Of a DNA stretch of 64,000 bases, positions 35,636-49,030 are shown one piece after another. How positions within the stretch are numbered: the stretch's first letter is position 1; every line of letters starts with the position of its first letter. Source of the stretch: Melampsora larici-populina 98AG31. Taxonomy: Eukaryota; Basidiomycota; Pucciniomycetes; Pucciniales; Melampsoraceae. The notes under the pieces are model-generated. The model saw only the letters and a program-made list of their open reading frames with translations. It was not told the origin of the DNA and did no database searches. The stretch spans positions 323,251 to 387,250 of the forward strand of contig NW_006768837.1 in assembly GCF_000204055.1 (NCBI RefSeq), written 5' to 3'. The position numbers and the translations under genes were made by a program.

Positions 35636-38600
35636 TTATTTATAATAAACAACATCTGTACCAAAGATCTCTTTTAAAACATGATATTGATGACCTTTAA
35701 ATCCTCCTTGATTCATCAATCGATTCGAAAACCTCATTGAAGGTTTAATCAATCCTTCTTCGATTCTAACATAATCTGATAAATCTCGATCTGGATCTAC
35801 TTTAATCCAATCTGGTGGAACTTGAAAACTACCAACTTGAATCTCTGTATCACTTACAGCAGGTTTAGATCTAAAGAAATCAAAAAGTTAAAGATCAATG
35901 ATACCTTCTACAAAAGCAGATGATAGTTAGACTTACCCTCTTGTCACCCTAGCATAGCCAACTCGTCTCAACCCACGAAACAAGATATATTCACACCTGA
36001 TAATCTCTCAGTCCAATCAGTTATCCTCATGATCATTAATAAATAAATGAATAACTTACCATCGATCAAAATCTGATCTTTCAATATCCAACATTTTTCC
36101 ATCTTCTACTAAGATTTGATAAGGAGCAGGTCTAGGAGCATGAGGTTTACTAACTACATATCCTAAAAAGATAAATGGTCTAGGATATGCTTCTCTCATG
36201 ATCCTTGCTAATTCGATTGATTGTAATTCTCGACTATCGATTAAAAAAATGGTTTTGCAAGAGACAAGATCAGAAACAAATGGACAAAGATGAATTGAAA
36301 CCGTGAAAAAGTAACTCAACTCTTTTGGATCTTCTTCTTGTCCATTATGACTAACAATCACATCTATCATTGTGCCAAATACATCTAAAGTCGCATGTAT
36401 TGCTTTTTTCACCAGATAATCACATTCACATTAGTGTCAACTTCAAATTTTCAAGAAGAGAGTCCGAATAGAAAACACACCAGGTGCGAGTTCACCTTTG
36501 GGTGAAGGTAATAAATGATGAGTCGAATTGACAATAGGGAATTTCGAAAGTAAAGCTGCTCCCTAGAAGCCATGATTTTATAGTTGCACCGAAAATTGAT
36601 GAAAGGTAAGGATTCTTCATCAATGAGATCAGAAGAAAGCAATAACACAAACCCAGGTATGTTTGTTAGGTCCAGGTCCAAGATCAACATACATTCCTAA
36701 ATCCTCAGCAATAAATTGAGTCCTAAGAATAAGAGATAAAAAGATTGATTAATGATCTCAGAAAAACCAATACCAAAGATTCAAAGTGACTCACAAATCT
36801 CGATTTCCCATCACAATCCTTTGTAAATCACTCTCTAAAAGTCCTATGACATCTAACTCCAATTCTTGAAAGATATCTCTCATCCTTCTTTGACTTTCCC
36901 ACATCCCACTATTTAATTTTGTTTACAAAGAATCAACAAATGAGCTCTCAAAACAATCAACTAGCCATGACAGAAATATAATTCATGTAGATGAAACAAA
37001 CCTGTCAATACCAAAATGAACCGTCCAAATACCAGCTTTCAAGGTTCTATCTTCAGGATGATAAGGTAAAACCTCTTTAACTTTCCAAACGGTCCTGAAC
37101 CACATCACTAAAACAGCCCCAAGTATCAATGCACCCAAGGCTTTCCTAATCAACCCTTTTTCAACGAAGTCCTCTTCTACAAGTTCATTTTCTTCTTCTT
37201 TTCGCTTATCGTATTGATTTCCAAAAAATCCAATCCCAATCAATCCAATCACAACTGCTAAGACAATTGGAGTATGTTCTCTAAAAATCTCTCCTCCAGG
37301 TACAAATGCGTATGCAACTGTAAAAGTATGAATAAGTTCAAGTAAATCATAAATCAAAAAACTAATTCCAAATCCAAGTCCAATAGATGTCCAACCTCCG
37401 GGACGAGAAAAGTTTGATAAAGATCTAATGAAGATATTCAATTGACTAATACTAAAGATACATAATATCAATCCAGAACTAAAACCTAACCATCCATGGA
37501 AAAGTGTTAGACCAATAGTTGAAAGGACTCCAAGACCGTACCAGATTGGATGTGAACATAGATCATTAGGTGAGCCAGTTTCAATAAAGACTCCTATTGC
37601 CATCGCGATTATCATCATGTATCCATGCTTCACAGTTGTTGGACCTTTGACCGGATATCCGTCCCAGACCCAAGCAAGCATTGTACCCGAGTCGGTGAAG
37701 AGGGTATGGATTAAGAAAAGCAGAGCTCCTAAGCCTATCGATGAACACCACCAGCGCCAACAAGGTGGTAAGACTTCATCTTCCTCCTCATCTTCTTCTC
37801 CCTCTTCCTGATCTCCTTCCTCGTCAACTTCTTCAATATCTTCTCGAGATGTCCGATCTAGCGAATCTACTAATCCATTCTTCTCCAATAGCTGATCTCT
37901 TTCCTTTGCCAAGATGACTTCCAAATTAGCCCAAAGTCCTAAAATTACTCCAATTCGATTATACCCTCCATTCTTCATCCTCATGATCGGCCACATCGGA
38001 TTAAGTGAATAATTAGCATATTTAATTAAAACGCTCAAAATCAATCCTAATCCAAAGCCTTTTAATTTCCTTTCAGCTTCTTTTTTAGGTCCAACAAATC
38101 CAATCACACTTAAAAAAGTACAAATTCCTACTGAACTAGCTGTTAATTGTAATCGTATTACTGAATCATCGTAAAACCTTTGATCTCGATCTATGATATA
38201 TGAACCTATACTTAAGAGTGAAAGGATTTGAAGAATTGGTGATAATTTTAAAAGTAGTGTCCGAAGTAATGGTAAACATAGTAAAAAGGGTGCAAGAGTT
38301 GAGAATAGTAAAACTTCCATTCCATCCAATCCCTAATAAAAAAATGGCGCATAAAATCATGAGATCAGTAAACCATGGAATAGGACAAGTTTATGTGCCT
38401 TCACAGGTCAATTTTTAACACTTTGGCATTTTTTGCCATTAGCGAGATTGTCCGTGTGGAAGGATGACGGGTACATACCATACTCCAAACTGAAAAATAA
38501 AATATTGTTGGTCCTAAAGCAGTCAAAGTGGTCCAGAACACGAAACCTGTAAAGCAAAGAGGCACAAGACATATATCAGATACAATTTTTGAAAACCCTT

Positions 38601-40471
38601 TGAAGGAATTGAACCCCTTTGATAGCACGCTAAACGCTCATCAATCACAAACATACCTAGGTAAATTTCTGCACCAAACAACCTAGCACGTTGGATCTCA
38701 GGCGAGTTTAGGCACCATGGAATCATTGAATTCGTAGTTCTAGAGGTACGTTCTCTACATATGCAAAAGGGTTGAAAATCAAACCAAAGGTTTTGTAATT
38801 TTTCAGTGTTTGAATAAAAATTCAACCCATATCATACAAGTTGAATTTAAGCAAAAAGCAAAAACAAGGATGCAAATCAAGTAAGAATCTTTCGGAAAAG
38901 GCTTTTGGTTAATAGGATGAAAAGAAAAACTGAGCAAGTAAATACAATCTAAACAAACACGAAACGCTTGTAACATGTTGAAAAACCGCAGGATAGAAGA
39001 ACTCCAATTTCTCAATCAACATACGTCTTTATAGTCTGAGGCAAAGAGGATCCAGGTTGAAGTCGTCCTTTTAATAGATTGGTAGTCACTTCCGTATAAC
39101 TCATCACCGGGAGTTCATTCTTTGGTCGAATGTTGAAACTGATCTCGAAATGAGCAAAATCAAGGATACTACAAGAATCAAATAAGACGTCGTAGACTGT
39201 AATTGGATTGGAGCAATGATGTCAGTGATAATTGGAATGCGTAAAACTATTTGATAGTATGAAGGATGACTTGCAGATTAAACTCCATTCGATGAACGAG
39301 TACTGTTATTTTAAAACAATGCACAGAAGACGTGACTTTAGAATAAAATTCTTCCTGACCGCGCATATATGCGACTTAGCTAATGTAACAAAATGATGAC
39401 TGACATAGGTATATGCTGAATACCAATCAATGTGATTCGCATAGGGAGTGAGGTTTCGGGTCGCCAAAGAAGAGATAAGAAGCATTCCCAAAGATCAGCA
39501 TCGATCCAATTGATGGATTTGACGAATGATTTGATCAATGATCTCGAAGACAATAAATTACCTCCAGGGATCCGTCGCACTTTGTGTTGAACGTAAAAAT
39601 AGACAAGTGGTATAATACTAGCAAAGAACAAAAGACTGAAACGCTTGCGATATTGATTTCCGGAGAGATGGGTGGAGATAGGTGAGAGATAGATGGATCC
39701 CAATTGCCATGGTATGGTCAAGACGAGGTAACTAATAGTTCATTAAGAAGGTTCCGCGTGCAGAAGTCAGTGATCCATTCAAGAGCATACCATCAAGAAA
39801 ACTTTGATCGGTGAAGAGACTTGCTTACGAGATCATCATCACATCATGCCAATCATGGTGATCGGAACTAGTCACATACACCCAACCACCACAAGAAATG
39901 GTACGTAGTAAACCGCATAAACACAGAAGTGGTGCCGAAGCGGTTGATCGAAGGGCGAAGTGGGACTGAAAGAGGTAAGAGAAGAAGACAAGCGCGAGTC
40001 TTGGACCTGATGTAAAGGCGATGAGGATATGAAAGAGTGATCGTTCGGGATAGTAGTCACCACTGATGTCGCGCAAGAAAAGAAACAGGTCAGTGAAGTG
40101 ATTGATGACCAATAAAAATGATAAGAATACTGACATGGTTGCACTGACTGACGGCCACCATTCAAGTGGATAACCGTACCACTAGAATCAAAGGCCGACA
40201 AATCATCCAGGAATCAGATTAGCTCTGTTCGATCGGATCAAATTGAGACCTTTATACCTCGTTCTTGACAATTTTGTGATAATGAAGATAAAGTCCAGTG
40301 ATCAATGCTCCACTGAAAGCAGCAAGTGCAAAGATTGTGTGAACGAACGAGATCCATGAGGCTGAGAACTGAATGTGAGAGGTTTGATGAAGATTTCAGA
40401 TTTCAAGGTTTTCATCATTCTTGGTATACTCGATCACTGACCGTCAAGAGTGTATTTTGCTGAGATGGCAT
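35636..40471 (-). CDS. CWH43: CWH43 homologue: GPI-anchor lipid remodelling protein
   Basis: This is a many-exon gene starting [10 protein letters not shown] at 40471 and ending at the TAA at 35636-35638. In yeast, Cwh43 swaps diacylglycerol for ceramide on GPI anchors in the ER and is a fusion. The N-terminal half is a multi-spanning PGAP2/Frag1-like region, here seen as [42 protein letters not shown] and later helices. A second multi-helix block sits in the large exon 38329-36983. The C-terminal half is an endonuclease/exonuclease/phosphatase-fold domain with [45 protein letters not shown] and [15 protein letters not shown]. The large exon has an acidic Glu/Asp run in a loop. Parts of the family order match yeast Cwh43 throughout. 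Exon ends were checked in the N- and C-terminal parts but not all of the middle. No lesion was seen. Confidence 0.88.
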
Positions 40472-41436
40472 CCTGCTTGATCGTTCTCTCTTCAATGATG
40501 CTGAGGATAATATTAATATGATGATGATGATGAGAAAGGTCTTGACTAAAACCACGATGTAAGGAATCTTTAGTTCATAATTCAAGTTTGTATCTCATCC
40601 CATCGAACAGTTCATCAACTGAATTGTAGATTTACAGTCAAACTACACTCACTATCTTCAAAACATCTACCACATGGTCAGAATTTCATATTTTGTCACT
40701 CAGCAAACATACTCTACCCTCATATTCCATGATGGTGTAACGTACAATTCACTTCATTTCAAACATAAAAAAAATCATAACCCAAAAACCTCACTTCACC
40801 CCTTTACTTCACTTCATGATATCTACAAATGTCAATTCTTTGAAAAAAATAAAAAAAGGATATCTACAAAACACTTTTTTTTTGGAAAATTTTATCATCT
40901 AGCATTAAACAAAATCGAAAATTGTTTGTTATAGTCAAGCATATTGATATATATAGTATATATGTAAGTAAAAAAAACTGGCCAATCTTCTCTATACACC
41001 TTTCGTACTCCTACTACAAAAACAAAGTTGAATGAAACAGAAAAGAACCCATTGTACCGCATATTTTTTTTTGTGAAAAGGATAATCTGGAAAGAAAAAA
41101 GTTATCGGAAGCAAAAGAATCATCATACAAAAGAAAATGGTAAAATTTGACCCAAAAAGAACTGCAGACTTGCAAAGATGATCAATGAATAGTTTTTTTG
41201 AAGTAGTGGAAGTTTGAAGTAAAAGTCATGATGAGAGTTTTAATTGGCAAAGGAGTTGAATATATTGGACTATCTCTCCTGAAAACAAAATCATCCTTGC
41301 CTCTCTTATCACATTGGCACCGGAGACTTGACCTTGTCGTAAACCTTCCGGAACAAATCCACCCATTTAACCTTCGACTCATCGTGAATTGTAAAATACA
41401 AAAGAATGATCCATATCTAATCTGATATCATAAAAC
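40472..41436. other. Intergenic, AT-rich
   Basis: This is the 5' flank of CWH43 and the 3' flank of the CCDC6-like gene. A plus-strand open frame at 40674-40934 is low-complexity and not supported as a gene. Confidence 0.5.
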
Positions 41437-43013
41437 CTAAGCTGGTGATTGTTGTCTAGATTCAGGTCTTCCAGGTCCACCTGGTCTAGGGCTTTGACTT
41501 GTACTAGCTGTCATCGTTCGATTTCCTTGACTTGACATACCTCTAGTCTCTGAATTCGCTTGTCCAACTTGTCCACTCTTGCTATCACAAAGACTTACTG
41601 GACTTACTGGAGATTGATTGACAGACTGAGGATAGGGGGAAGTTGTGGAGGCTTCATTTTCACCAGTGGCGAGGCTTAGGCCAGGACCTAGCCGACTAGC
41701 TGTATACATGGAGGCAACAGTTGTGGGTGGTGAAACCGTAGGATGGTTGGAGTTCCCAGTGAAATGGTTATCAGAGGCGGCTGAGACGTTTTGTTGACGA
41801 CCATTGGCAGGTGATGCGGCGGGGGTTGCAGCAGGTGTAGAATGTGGAACAGGTAAACCGGGATAAGAGGTAGAAGGAGTGGTGAAATTGGTAGTTCCAA
41901 GCGAAATTGATATCGCATTTGCAGAATCGGTCATTGAGCTTGGAGTCATAGGCGTGGAAGGTGTAAAGAAGCTACTAGGAAGCTGAATGCTACTCGATGA
42001 GATCGAAGCTGTATGATGAGTTCTACGTCGACCATCGGAGCTTGTCATTCCAGGTATGGGGATCCCGTTACCACTCGCACTAGCGCCTCTTGACCTACGA
42101 CGGGCTGCTGGATAGTTTTCTTCGAATGTTGGGATGGCGCCAATTCTACATTGCCGAAAGCACATTAGACATGGAAGAACAGCATCGAGATATCATCATG
42201 AGCAAATACAATCTTACAAATCGTCAATGGGTAGCCCGACTCTCTGACGCAGTGCAATCAGTTCATTTCTATACATCTGGTTGAATAAGAATGCATTGCA
42301 ATGTTATGAGCTCGGCGAGACGGAAGATTATGCGATATAGTAGAGATAGACCTACATCACTTTGTCGACTGGTCTTGATGTACTCTCGCTCAGTGTCTAC
42401 CAACCTGTTTCGTAGATTTGAGTTTTCCGTTTTCAAAAGCTCGATCAGGGTATTGGCGGAAGGATGAAGTGGGTCAGGGTTATTGACGAGTGCGTTGATA
42501 TTAGGTCCTCCAGGAGGTGAGGTAGCAGGAGCTGCAATGGCGGCGGTGGTCGAAGTAGACTGTGATGATTGCTGTTGCTGTTGCATCAATAACGAAAGTC
42601 GTCGCTGAAGGCGTAATACTAGGCTTTCTGACTCGGCCTCCAAGACGCTCTCGAGCTCTACTTTTTCAGCACGAAGCTATCAGATGGAGAAAAGATCAGT
42701 ATCATGTTGTTTCAATCGAAGACCCTTTCAGAGAATGGTCTGCTGGAGATTACTGAGACCTTCCGACGATAGCCTGACGGACGGGTTTTAAGAGAAGACT
42801 GACAATGAACTAGCTAACCTTTTCAAGTTTTCGGGTAAGTGTGTTGACCAAACGTTCCTCTTCAGCCTCAAGAGCATTGATGAGGTCTTCCTGCTGCTTA
42901 CTATCTCCATTGCGAACGGACCGGGATGAGGTATTGGAACGAGTGGAATCAGCTCTCCTCATGGTACTTTGTTGAATGGTAGTGAGAGATCGCTCGGGTG
43001 ATTGGGATGCCAT
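41437..43013 (-). CDS. CCDC6/DUF2046-like coiled-coil protein
   Basis: Four exons (43013-42819, 42676-42356, 42276-42218, 42145-41437) join in frame to 427 residues. Residues 45-105 match the DUF2046 signature of animal CCDC6: EEERLVNTLTRKLEKLRAEKVE, then LESVLEAESESLVLRLQRRL. Another coiled segment (LIELLKTENSNLRNRLVDTE, then RNELIALRQRVGLPIDDL) follows. The C-terminal 230 residues are Ser/Pro/Thr-rich, probably disordered and a phosphorylation target. Human CCDC6 (474 residues) is a cytosolic and nuclear scaffold linked to the DNA-damage checkpoint; the fungal role is unknown to me. Start: first ATG of the first exon, MASQSPERS. Confidence 0.85.
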
Positions 43014-44832
43014 GATAGAGATATGAAAGAGACTGAGATGGTACGATAAGTTGCTGATGACCTTGATGATCTTGTACGAGAAGCAATTGTCAGTGAGAAA
43101 CTGGATGATGATCAGCCATCGATTGATTTTACTAATCCTCAAACTTTAAATAACCCCTTGGAACTGTATTTCTCTGTGTAAGATATTGTTCAGTCATGAA
43201 ACAGTTTTCTCCCCGGGTATCATCGATGCGGGAGAGATGCGGTATCAGTCTTCCTCTGAGACTACCTGAGAGGATCCCTGAGACATACAGGGATAGTATA
43301 AAAATTTTTCGGGTGGCACCTGTTTTCCAAGAGGAGGGGCGTGTTTTCATTCTCTGACCTTCTCGGATCTACTCAAGCCTGTACAAAGCTCTTCAGACTT
43401 CTGTGCAATTGATGGATCCAAAAGATCTGCTCTGGATTGCTTCAAACAAGCAATGGATCCATGCCTATGTAGGTACGAGCAACTTGTTAGATCACTATGG
43501 TCCAATGATTGGATGTTGACCAATGTGAGAGATTGGTCTTTTGAGAAGAAGTCACATCACTTCTGCTTCGAACAGAAATTTATTGAGCTCGATTCATAAA
43601 TTCATGATGTTTCAGTTTCTAGCCTACACATAACAACAACAACGGAATCTCGATGTCTTTCAAGTTCATTGTCATATTATTTCATAACAAGCGAACTGGC
43701 TGGAGCTTTTCTTGTTCACAAACGCTCTCTCAGTCAGTTTGAAATACACTTTTTTGATTGAATCTACCAATTTGTTGTTGGTTGAATTGAACGATGAGTA
43801 TTCTATGCAATCTACCCATTTTTAATCGATCGTCTAGAAACAATAACGTGATGATCTTGTTTTTTTGATAATACTAATCCTAGATGATGAATCAGTCAAT
43901 TCATCAGTTTTAAACAGATCAGATCTAATGCTTTGAAGTTGATGTTGAAAGTCACTTAAAGGTCATTTGCAAAGTTTCCAGCGAGAGAAGTATTGAAAAT
44001 AAGTTGATGCGTGTTTTGGTTTGCGAGAAGAACAAATTTGATGCACCAACCGATAACTGATATGTTGCTAAATTGAATCAAAAATGAGACGAGAGGTCAT
44101 ATGAACTCGTCTCCTCGAGTACATGAAAGAGAGGTAATTAGTGTGTTTTGTTCTGGTTGGTTTCCAGGAGGAAGCCTATTGTTTGCGAATCAAAAAGCAA
44201 TCAGTAATCAAAAAGCAAACTCGTCGTGAAATAATCTTTTTCAAAGGACTTTCTTTACATTATCTTAGCTTGCTTAAAAAACCTTTATGAAGAGTGGAAT
44301 TCTTTTCGTTCCAAGGAGCTGGTCCCTGGACAACACCGAGCCTGGAATGGATTTCTAATCTTTTCTAATGCACTGTAGGTATGAACCATACAGTCCTACG
44401 AGCCGCCACCGACCTGTGCGTTAAGTGTACAACAAGCCACATTATTTTTCCAAATTCTGGATAGTCTCAGAGATAGTCTCAGAGCGAGATAGTCTCAGAG
44501 GAAGACCGATACGGTTACGCTCCCATCGATGCCTGACTATCTGACTACCCCCGTCAGCGTGGGGTTCAAAGGCTGGGATATATATCCACATATCAGCAGT
44601 TTATTGATTCTTGAAACTCGGTGTGGTCAAGGGAAGATTGTTCGATGACTCAAATCGCCAAATCCGGTGCCTTGGGATTAAGTATCAGGCTGCAAAGGGT
44701 CATTTAACCATACACCACACATACCCATAAGATGATACCCATGGAGGGATCTGCCAGCGAGGGAAGTGAGGGTCCGCTGTCCAACAATATGAGAAAAACA
44801 AGATAAGAGAGTCTGATTATGTCTGCTTTGTA
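43014..44832. other. Intergenic, upstream of the CCDC6-like gene
   Basis: No gene found. There is a short triplication of GATAGTCTCAGAG at 44460-44501. The rest has no structure I can define. Confidence 0.45.
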
Positions 44833-45205
44833 AGGACCCTGGAAAGCCCCGATATACCCTCCTAATGGAAATCCCGAAATTTTCCCCTCCTACCTACACA
44901 AATTTCGCCGGTTTTCACAAAAAAAACTCGGATTCCTACCTGTTGACAAAGGACCATTTTTTTTTTCGGAGAAAGGTCCCAATATTCCTTCCATCTGCAT
45001 AAGGACCCTCAAAATCTGTGTTTTTGGGCGTTTCAGAGCAATTAGACATCTTGATTTTTTTTCCGGAAAAACTTGTATATTTTTTTGGGAATTTGGTAGA
45101 AGAATCACAAGAGTTGAAGTTGTTGAGAGAGAAATAGACTAGTGAGTAGTATAGCTATGTAGTGTTATGTAGTTGAGTTTTAAAAAAAACGAGTAATTCA
45201 ATTCC

Positions 45206-45263
45206 TGGCCAGCCACTGGAGGGACTGTGTTTCCAGTTCCTGGCCAGCCACTGCAGTCGGTCC
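45206..45263. repeat. Short direct repeat
   Basis: TTCCTGGCCAGCCACTG occurs twice, about 36 bases apart, within the 2-kb TIR transposon. Confidence 0.5.
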
Positions 45264-45511
45264 ACTGCTGTAACAGGTAAAAACATCAAAGTGAATCTCT
45301 ACACATGAGGGAGATCAGGGTCTGAGAATTCAATATCAAGAAGTAGAAAAAGAGCAGTCAAACGTTTCAGAAAAGGGACTAAAGAGACTGGTATTTTTTT
45401 GAATTTGGGAGAGATGAAGCGAAACAACTTGAAGAAATAACACAAAATCAAATCTCTAGATAAGGTGGAGAGAAATAAAAACCAAGTTAGATATTACAAT
45501 TCAAGTATAGC

Positions 45512-46317
45512 TTATTTTTTTCTAGCTTTAGCGTGTTCAACAGCAAGTTGTTCGAGAATTGCCTTGATGTACTGTTTCTGGCTCATAGCCTTTAACATAG
45601 CACGATAAGCTTGAGGAATCCATATGGTGTTAGCCTTGGGTTCAGTAATATTCATTGATGAGGTGGGGGGAAACACATAGTGAATATCTGCTATATCAAG
45701 ATGCGAGAATATGAGGCGATTTGGAAAGTTTTCTTCAAAACTACACGCTCCAGGATTCCCTTTATACATGTAAAGCTGGGTAGATGCATATGAGAGCTTA
45801 GATCGAGTGGACGATTTGGTGATCCACTCGTGCTTACCATTCTGGTAAATGTAGAGAGCACAGATCTTACCCAAAAAAAGCATCTAAAACGAATCAAGAG
45901 TACATTAAATGATCAGAGTCGGCAGCTTCATATTTGAAACAGGGGATGACATACATTGTTTTTTATAACCACAACAAACTTGTTTACTTCAAGTGGATTG
46001 TCTTCTGATACATTGCCACTTGTATAAAGTGTTTGTGTTGCGATGTCGAGAGTTGTTGATGTATTTTTTGCAATCCAATTGAGGTCAAGCTTTACATGAA
46101 TGTTCCATCGATGTAAGCGATCCAGAGCCTTGTCCATCTGCTCAGAGTTTTTCAGCATGATGGCTACCAATTTACTACATGTCCGAGGGTCCAATTTGGT
46201 GGCTCCATTTGCATTGGCGTGATCAGAAGCCACAGGATCCTGGTGGTTGTTTTTTTTCTTTCGTTCATTACCTTTTCCTTTTGCTACGCGAGATATAGTA
46301 ATTGTGTCTAATATCAA
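45512..46317 (-). CDS. Uncharacterised protein encoded in the 2-kb TIR element
   Basis: Two open segments, 46317-45951 and 45893-45512, join in frame across a GTATGT...TTTTAG intron of about 57 bases to give roughly 250 residues. The upstream boundary looks like a splice acceptor (TATTAG before ACACAATTAC), and there is no ATG at the start of this frame, so a 5' exon is missing or lost. A Lys/Asn-rich stretch (KGKGNERKKKNNHQD) may be a nuclear signal. Later segments include LDRLHRWNIHVKLDLNWIAK and QKQYIKAILEQLAVEHAK. I recognise no domain and no DDE motif. Position inside terminal inverted repeats suggests a transposon-encoded protein. Confidence 0.5.
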
Positions 46318-46880
46318 CGAAAACTATCAAGATCAAACAAAAAAAATGTTGTGATCGAGCAGAATCAAGCTGTTTCAGCAACTTTCAGGCCATTTCAAAT
46401 GTTTGGACTCGGTTGAAACTGGTTGAAACAACCTTCTTGCTGACCCATGCCAGACTGTCAGACATCTCGATTTCAATGACCATCAACTGTCATAATATGA
46501 CATTTTTCCACACCCTTTTACATAAAAATGTGCAAAAAATTGTCTTACCTGAGCTTCGAACTCAATACTATCATGATTGGTATCTATACACAATAACATT
46601 GGGTTTCATTGTGACTCGATGATCATTGCTACTCACCTTATGTATTGAAGTGGGTAGCCTGGTGGCCCTGAGAACCCTCTTTCCTACCTAATGTGTAAGA
46701 AACCTATTTTTTTTTTCCACACTTTTTGACATATTCCTACATACAAAATAAGGCTCCTGTGTGACTTTTTTTTTTCAAATTTTTAGAATTCCTACACAGA
46801 ACATAAGGACCATTTTTACCCAAAAAGGCCAATTCCTACATACCCAATTAGGCGGGTATATAGGGGCTTTCCAGGGTCCT

Positions 46881-47970
46881 GTTATATGGAACTAAGCAGG
46901 GAGCACGGTGTTGGTGGAAACATTTTGAAAAAATTCTGAAGAAGTTGGGATTTAGACCTAGTCAGTTTGATCAATCCTTATACGTCTGTTGTAGGGGAGA
47001 TGAGGTGTGTATAGTGTGGGTACATGTTGATGATGGTGCTGTAACGGGTAGTAGTTTGGAATTGTTGAGGGAGTTGGGGAAAGAATTAGAAAAAGATTTG
47101 AAAATTAGATGGTCAGAAAAACTCGATTGCATTATTGGTATTGATGTGAATAGATTAGAAGACGGCTCTTTTGAATTATCGCAACCCGGTTTAACAAACA
47201 AGATTGTTTGTGAATTCTTGGAGATTGAAGGTAAATTGACTACACCTCTTAATTCTTCAAACCTACCAACCTCGCCAAAAGACGATGAAGATGAAATCGA
47301 CAAGACACGATATTTATCGGTGATTGGATGCCTTAATTATTTAGCTGTTGCTACAAGACCGGATTTAACTTATGCTACGAACTTTCTAGCAAGGTACTCG
47401 GCGAGACCAACTAAGCAACACTGGGATGCGGTTCAAGGGGTACTGAAGTATTTGAAGGGGAGTGGATGTGTGAAGTTGAAGCTGAAGCCGCTGAAAGGGG
47501 AGGTGAAGATAGGTTTGCATACGTACGTGGATGCTAATTGGGGTGGGGAGTATGCAAGATCGGTGCATGGTTTCGTTACCTTTTTCATGGGTTGTCCTTT
47601 AGCCTGGACATCGAAAAGGCAAGGGTGTGTGGCGACTTCGACGTGTCACGCTGAATACATGGCACTTGGAACGGCTGCAAGAGACGCGGTGTGGTTAAGG
47701 AACTTAGTAGGTGATGTGCTTGGGGCAATGGGACCGGTTTCAATGCACTGTGATAATACATCAGCAATTCATGTGTCGAAGGATAATTCATCTAACAAAA
47801 GAACTCGACATACTGAAAGAGAATTCTATTATATTAATGAACAACTTTTTAAAGGAACAATCACTCTACACTGGGTTGAATCAAAACTTCAAAAAGCGGA
47901 TATTCTCACGAAAGCACTGGGCCCATATCTTTTTGCAGCAGGAAAGAAGAATTTATGTTTAGAGGGATGA
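46881..47970 (+). pseudogene. Ty1/copia retrotransposon pol, C-terminal part (RT and RNase H)
   Basis: The frame is open from the transposon boundary at 46881 to the stop at 47968-47970. It begins inside the reverse-transcriptase domain (LYGTKQGARCWW) and continues through the catalytic WVHVDDGAVTG, in the place of YVDD, and LGKELEKDLKIRWSEKL. RNase H follows with TYVDANWGGEYARSVHGF, CHAEYMALGTAARDAVWL, CDNTSAIHVS and RHTEREFYYI. Gag, protease, integrase and most of the reverse transcriptase are missing, so this copy cannot move by itself. It has no internal stops, implying a fairly recent truncation. Confidence 0.88.
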
Positions 47971-48087
47971 TTTTTTTGTTTTTTTGAGAATTTGTATGGT
48001 GTTTATTTCAATTTTTTGTTTTCTGTTTACTTTGTTTTTTTCTTTGTGGTGGAGAAGGAGATGTGCTGTGTCTGGTCGTGGGGGGGG

Positions 48088-48400
48088 TGTTATGTGTACA
48101 CGACTGCGCCACAGCAGGTCACGTGCTTGTACAGATAGTGTAGTCATGTCTTTCCGTTCTACTCCGACGGAGGCTTCCTTTCCTCAACCATTGTGGAAGC
48201 CGAAGTCCTGGAGTACGAACTAACGGATTCGTCGTCCTATCTATTATAGGTAATATATCATTAACCATTGTGGAAGCCGAAGTCCTGGAGTACGAACTAA
48301 CGGATTCGTCGTCCTATCTATTATAACCCTTTTCCACTGTAGTTGGGTAAAAGGTTATTCCTTTGGCCATGTTTTATTGACAGTGGTCAACCCTTCCAGG
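48088..48400 (+). repeat. Probable 3' LTR of the copia element, start only certain
   Basis: A polypurine run (GGTCGTGGGGGGGG) ends at 48087 and is followed by TGTTATGTGTACACG, a plausible LTR start. The LTR end is not defined; 48400 is approximate. It includes a tandem duplication listed separately. There is no 5' LTR in the window. Confidence 0.5.
48186..48325. repeat. 63-bp direct duplication inside the LTR region
   Basis: Identical 63-base segments at 48186-48248 and 48263-48325 start AACCATTGTGGAAGCCGAAG and end CTATTATA, separated by 14 bases. Confidence 0.85.
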
Positions 48401-49030
48401 TTAGATTTTTCTGCCACTAGGTTCATGAAGCACCTTTCTGAGAGAGTCCATCATTGTCAAAGCCAGTTCAGCAACAGCTAAATGCGCAGATGAGAACGGT
48501 GGGATGAAACAGATTTGCAGGATTAAAATCAGCCAAAGCAAATGTACACCTCAATGTGTGGTCTTGGTGCTTGAAACCTGCTGGAGGTAAGGGAGAAAGT
48601 GAGTTATCTCATTGCTAAAATTTGCTTCATGTTTTTCTGGTTCTGTTCTGGGGAGAAAATTCAGGATAGAAAAAGCAAAGCCATGAGCAGGAAATAAGAA
48701 GATCAGAGACCAGGTGTCTGGGTTTATAGTTGTCAAGGGTATTGGCAGAGTCTACAGATAACTCTGTTCTTTCCAACATGTGTCATACTCTGCCCTACCC
48801 CATACAAATGCAGGGGAATCTACAGTTGTCTCTACTCTCTCTGCAGGGCATACAAAATGTGGGGCCATTTTTTGGCCCTAAGAGGTTTATGCTTGTAATA
48901 TGCTCTCTACATTGGTGTAACACCTTTTTTTGTGGCCAAAAAATCTATGCCCTCAGTGCCTGTAGGGGTATGTCTTGGAGCATGTTGTTGCAATATCTGC
49001 AAAAACCCATACATATGGATTTGCATCTTA
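48401..49030. other. Intergenic, no supported gene
   Basis: Short open frames only. Around 48840-48960 there are inverted GGCCAAAAAA and AGGGCATA segments that may belong to an old element, but ends are not definable. Confidence 0.4.

Larger units (their letters stand above)
44833..46880. mobile_element. 2.05-kb TIR transposon of unassigned family
   Basis: The termini are inverted repeats of about 35 bases starting AGGACCCTGGAAAGCCCC and continuing ATATACCC-CCTAAT. Near each end, poly-T/poly-A tracts and repeated short ATTCCTAC segments occur in inverted arrangement. The element contains a two-exon coding sequence on the minus strand (45512-46317). Its right end directly abuts a copia reverse-transcriptase frame. 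I could not identify a target-site duplication. The left flank does not look like copia, so either the retroelement was already truncated or the locus rearranged. Confidence 0.6.

Noticed and set aside
43132..43350. Minus-strand open frame upstream of the CCDC6-like gene as a 5' exon
   Set aside because: It is not in a spliceable arrangement with the MASQSPERS start, and the gene is complete without it.
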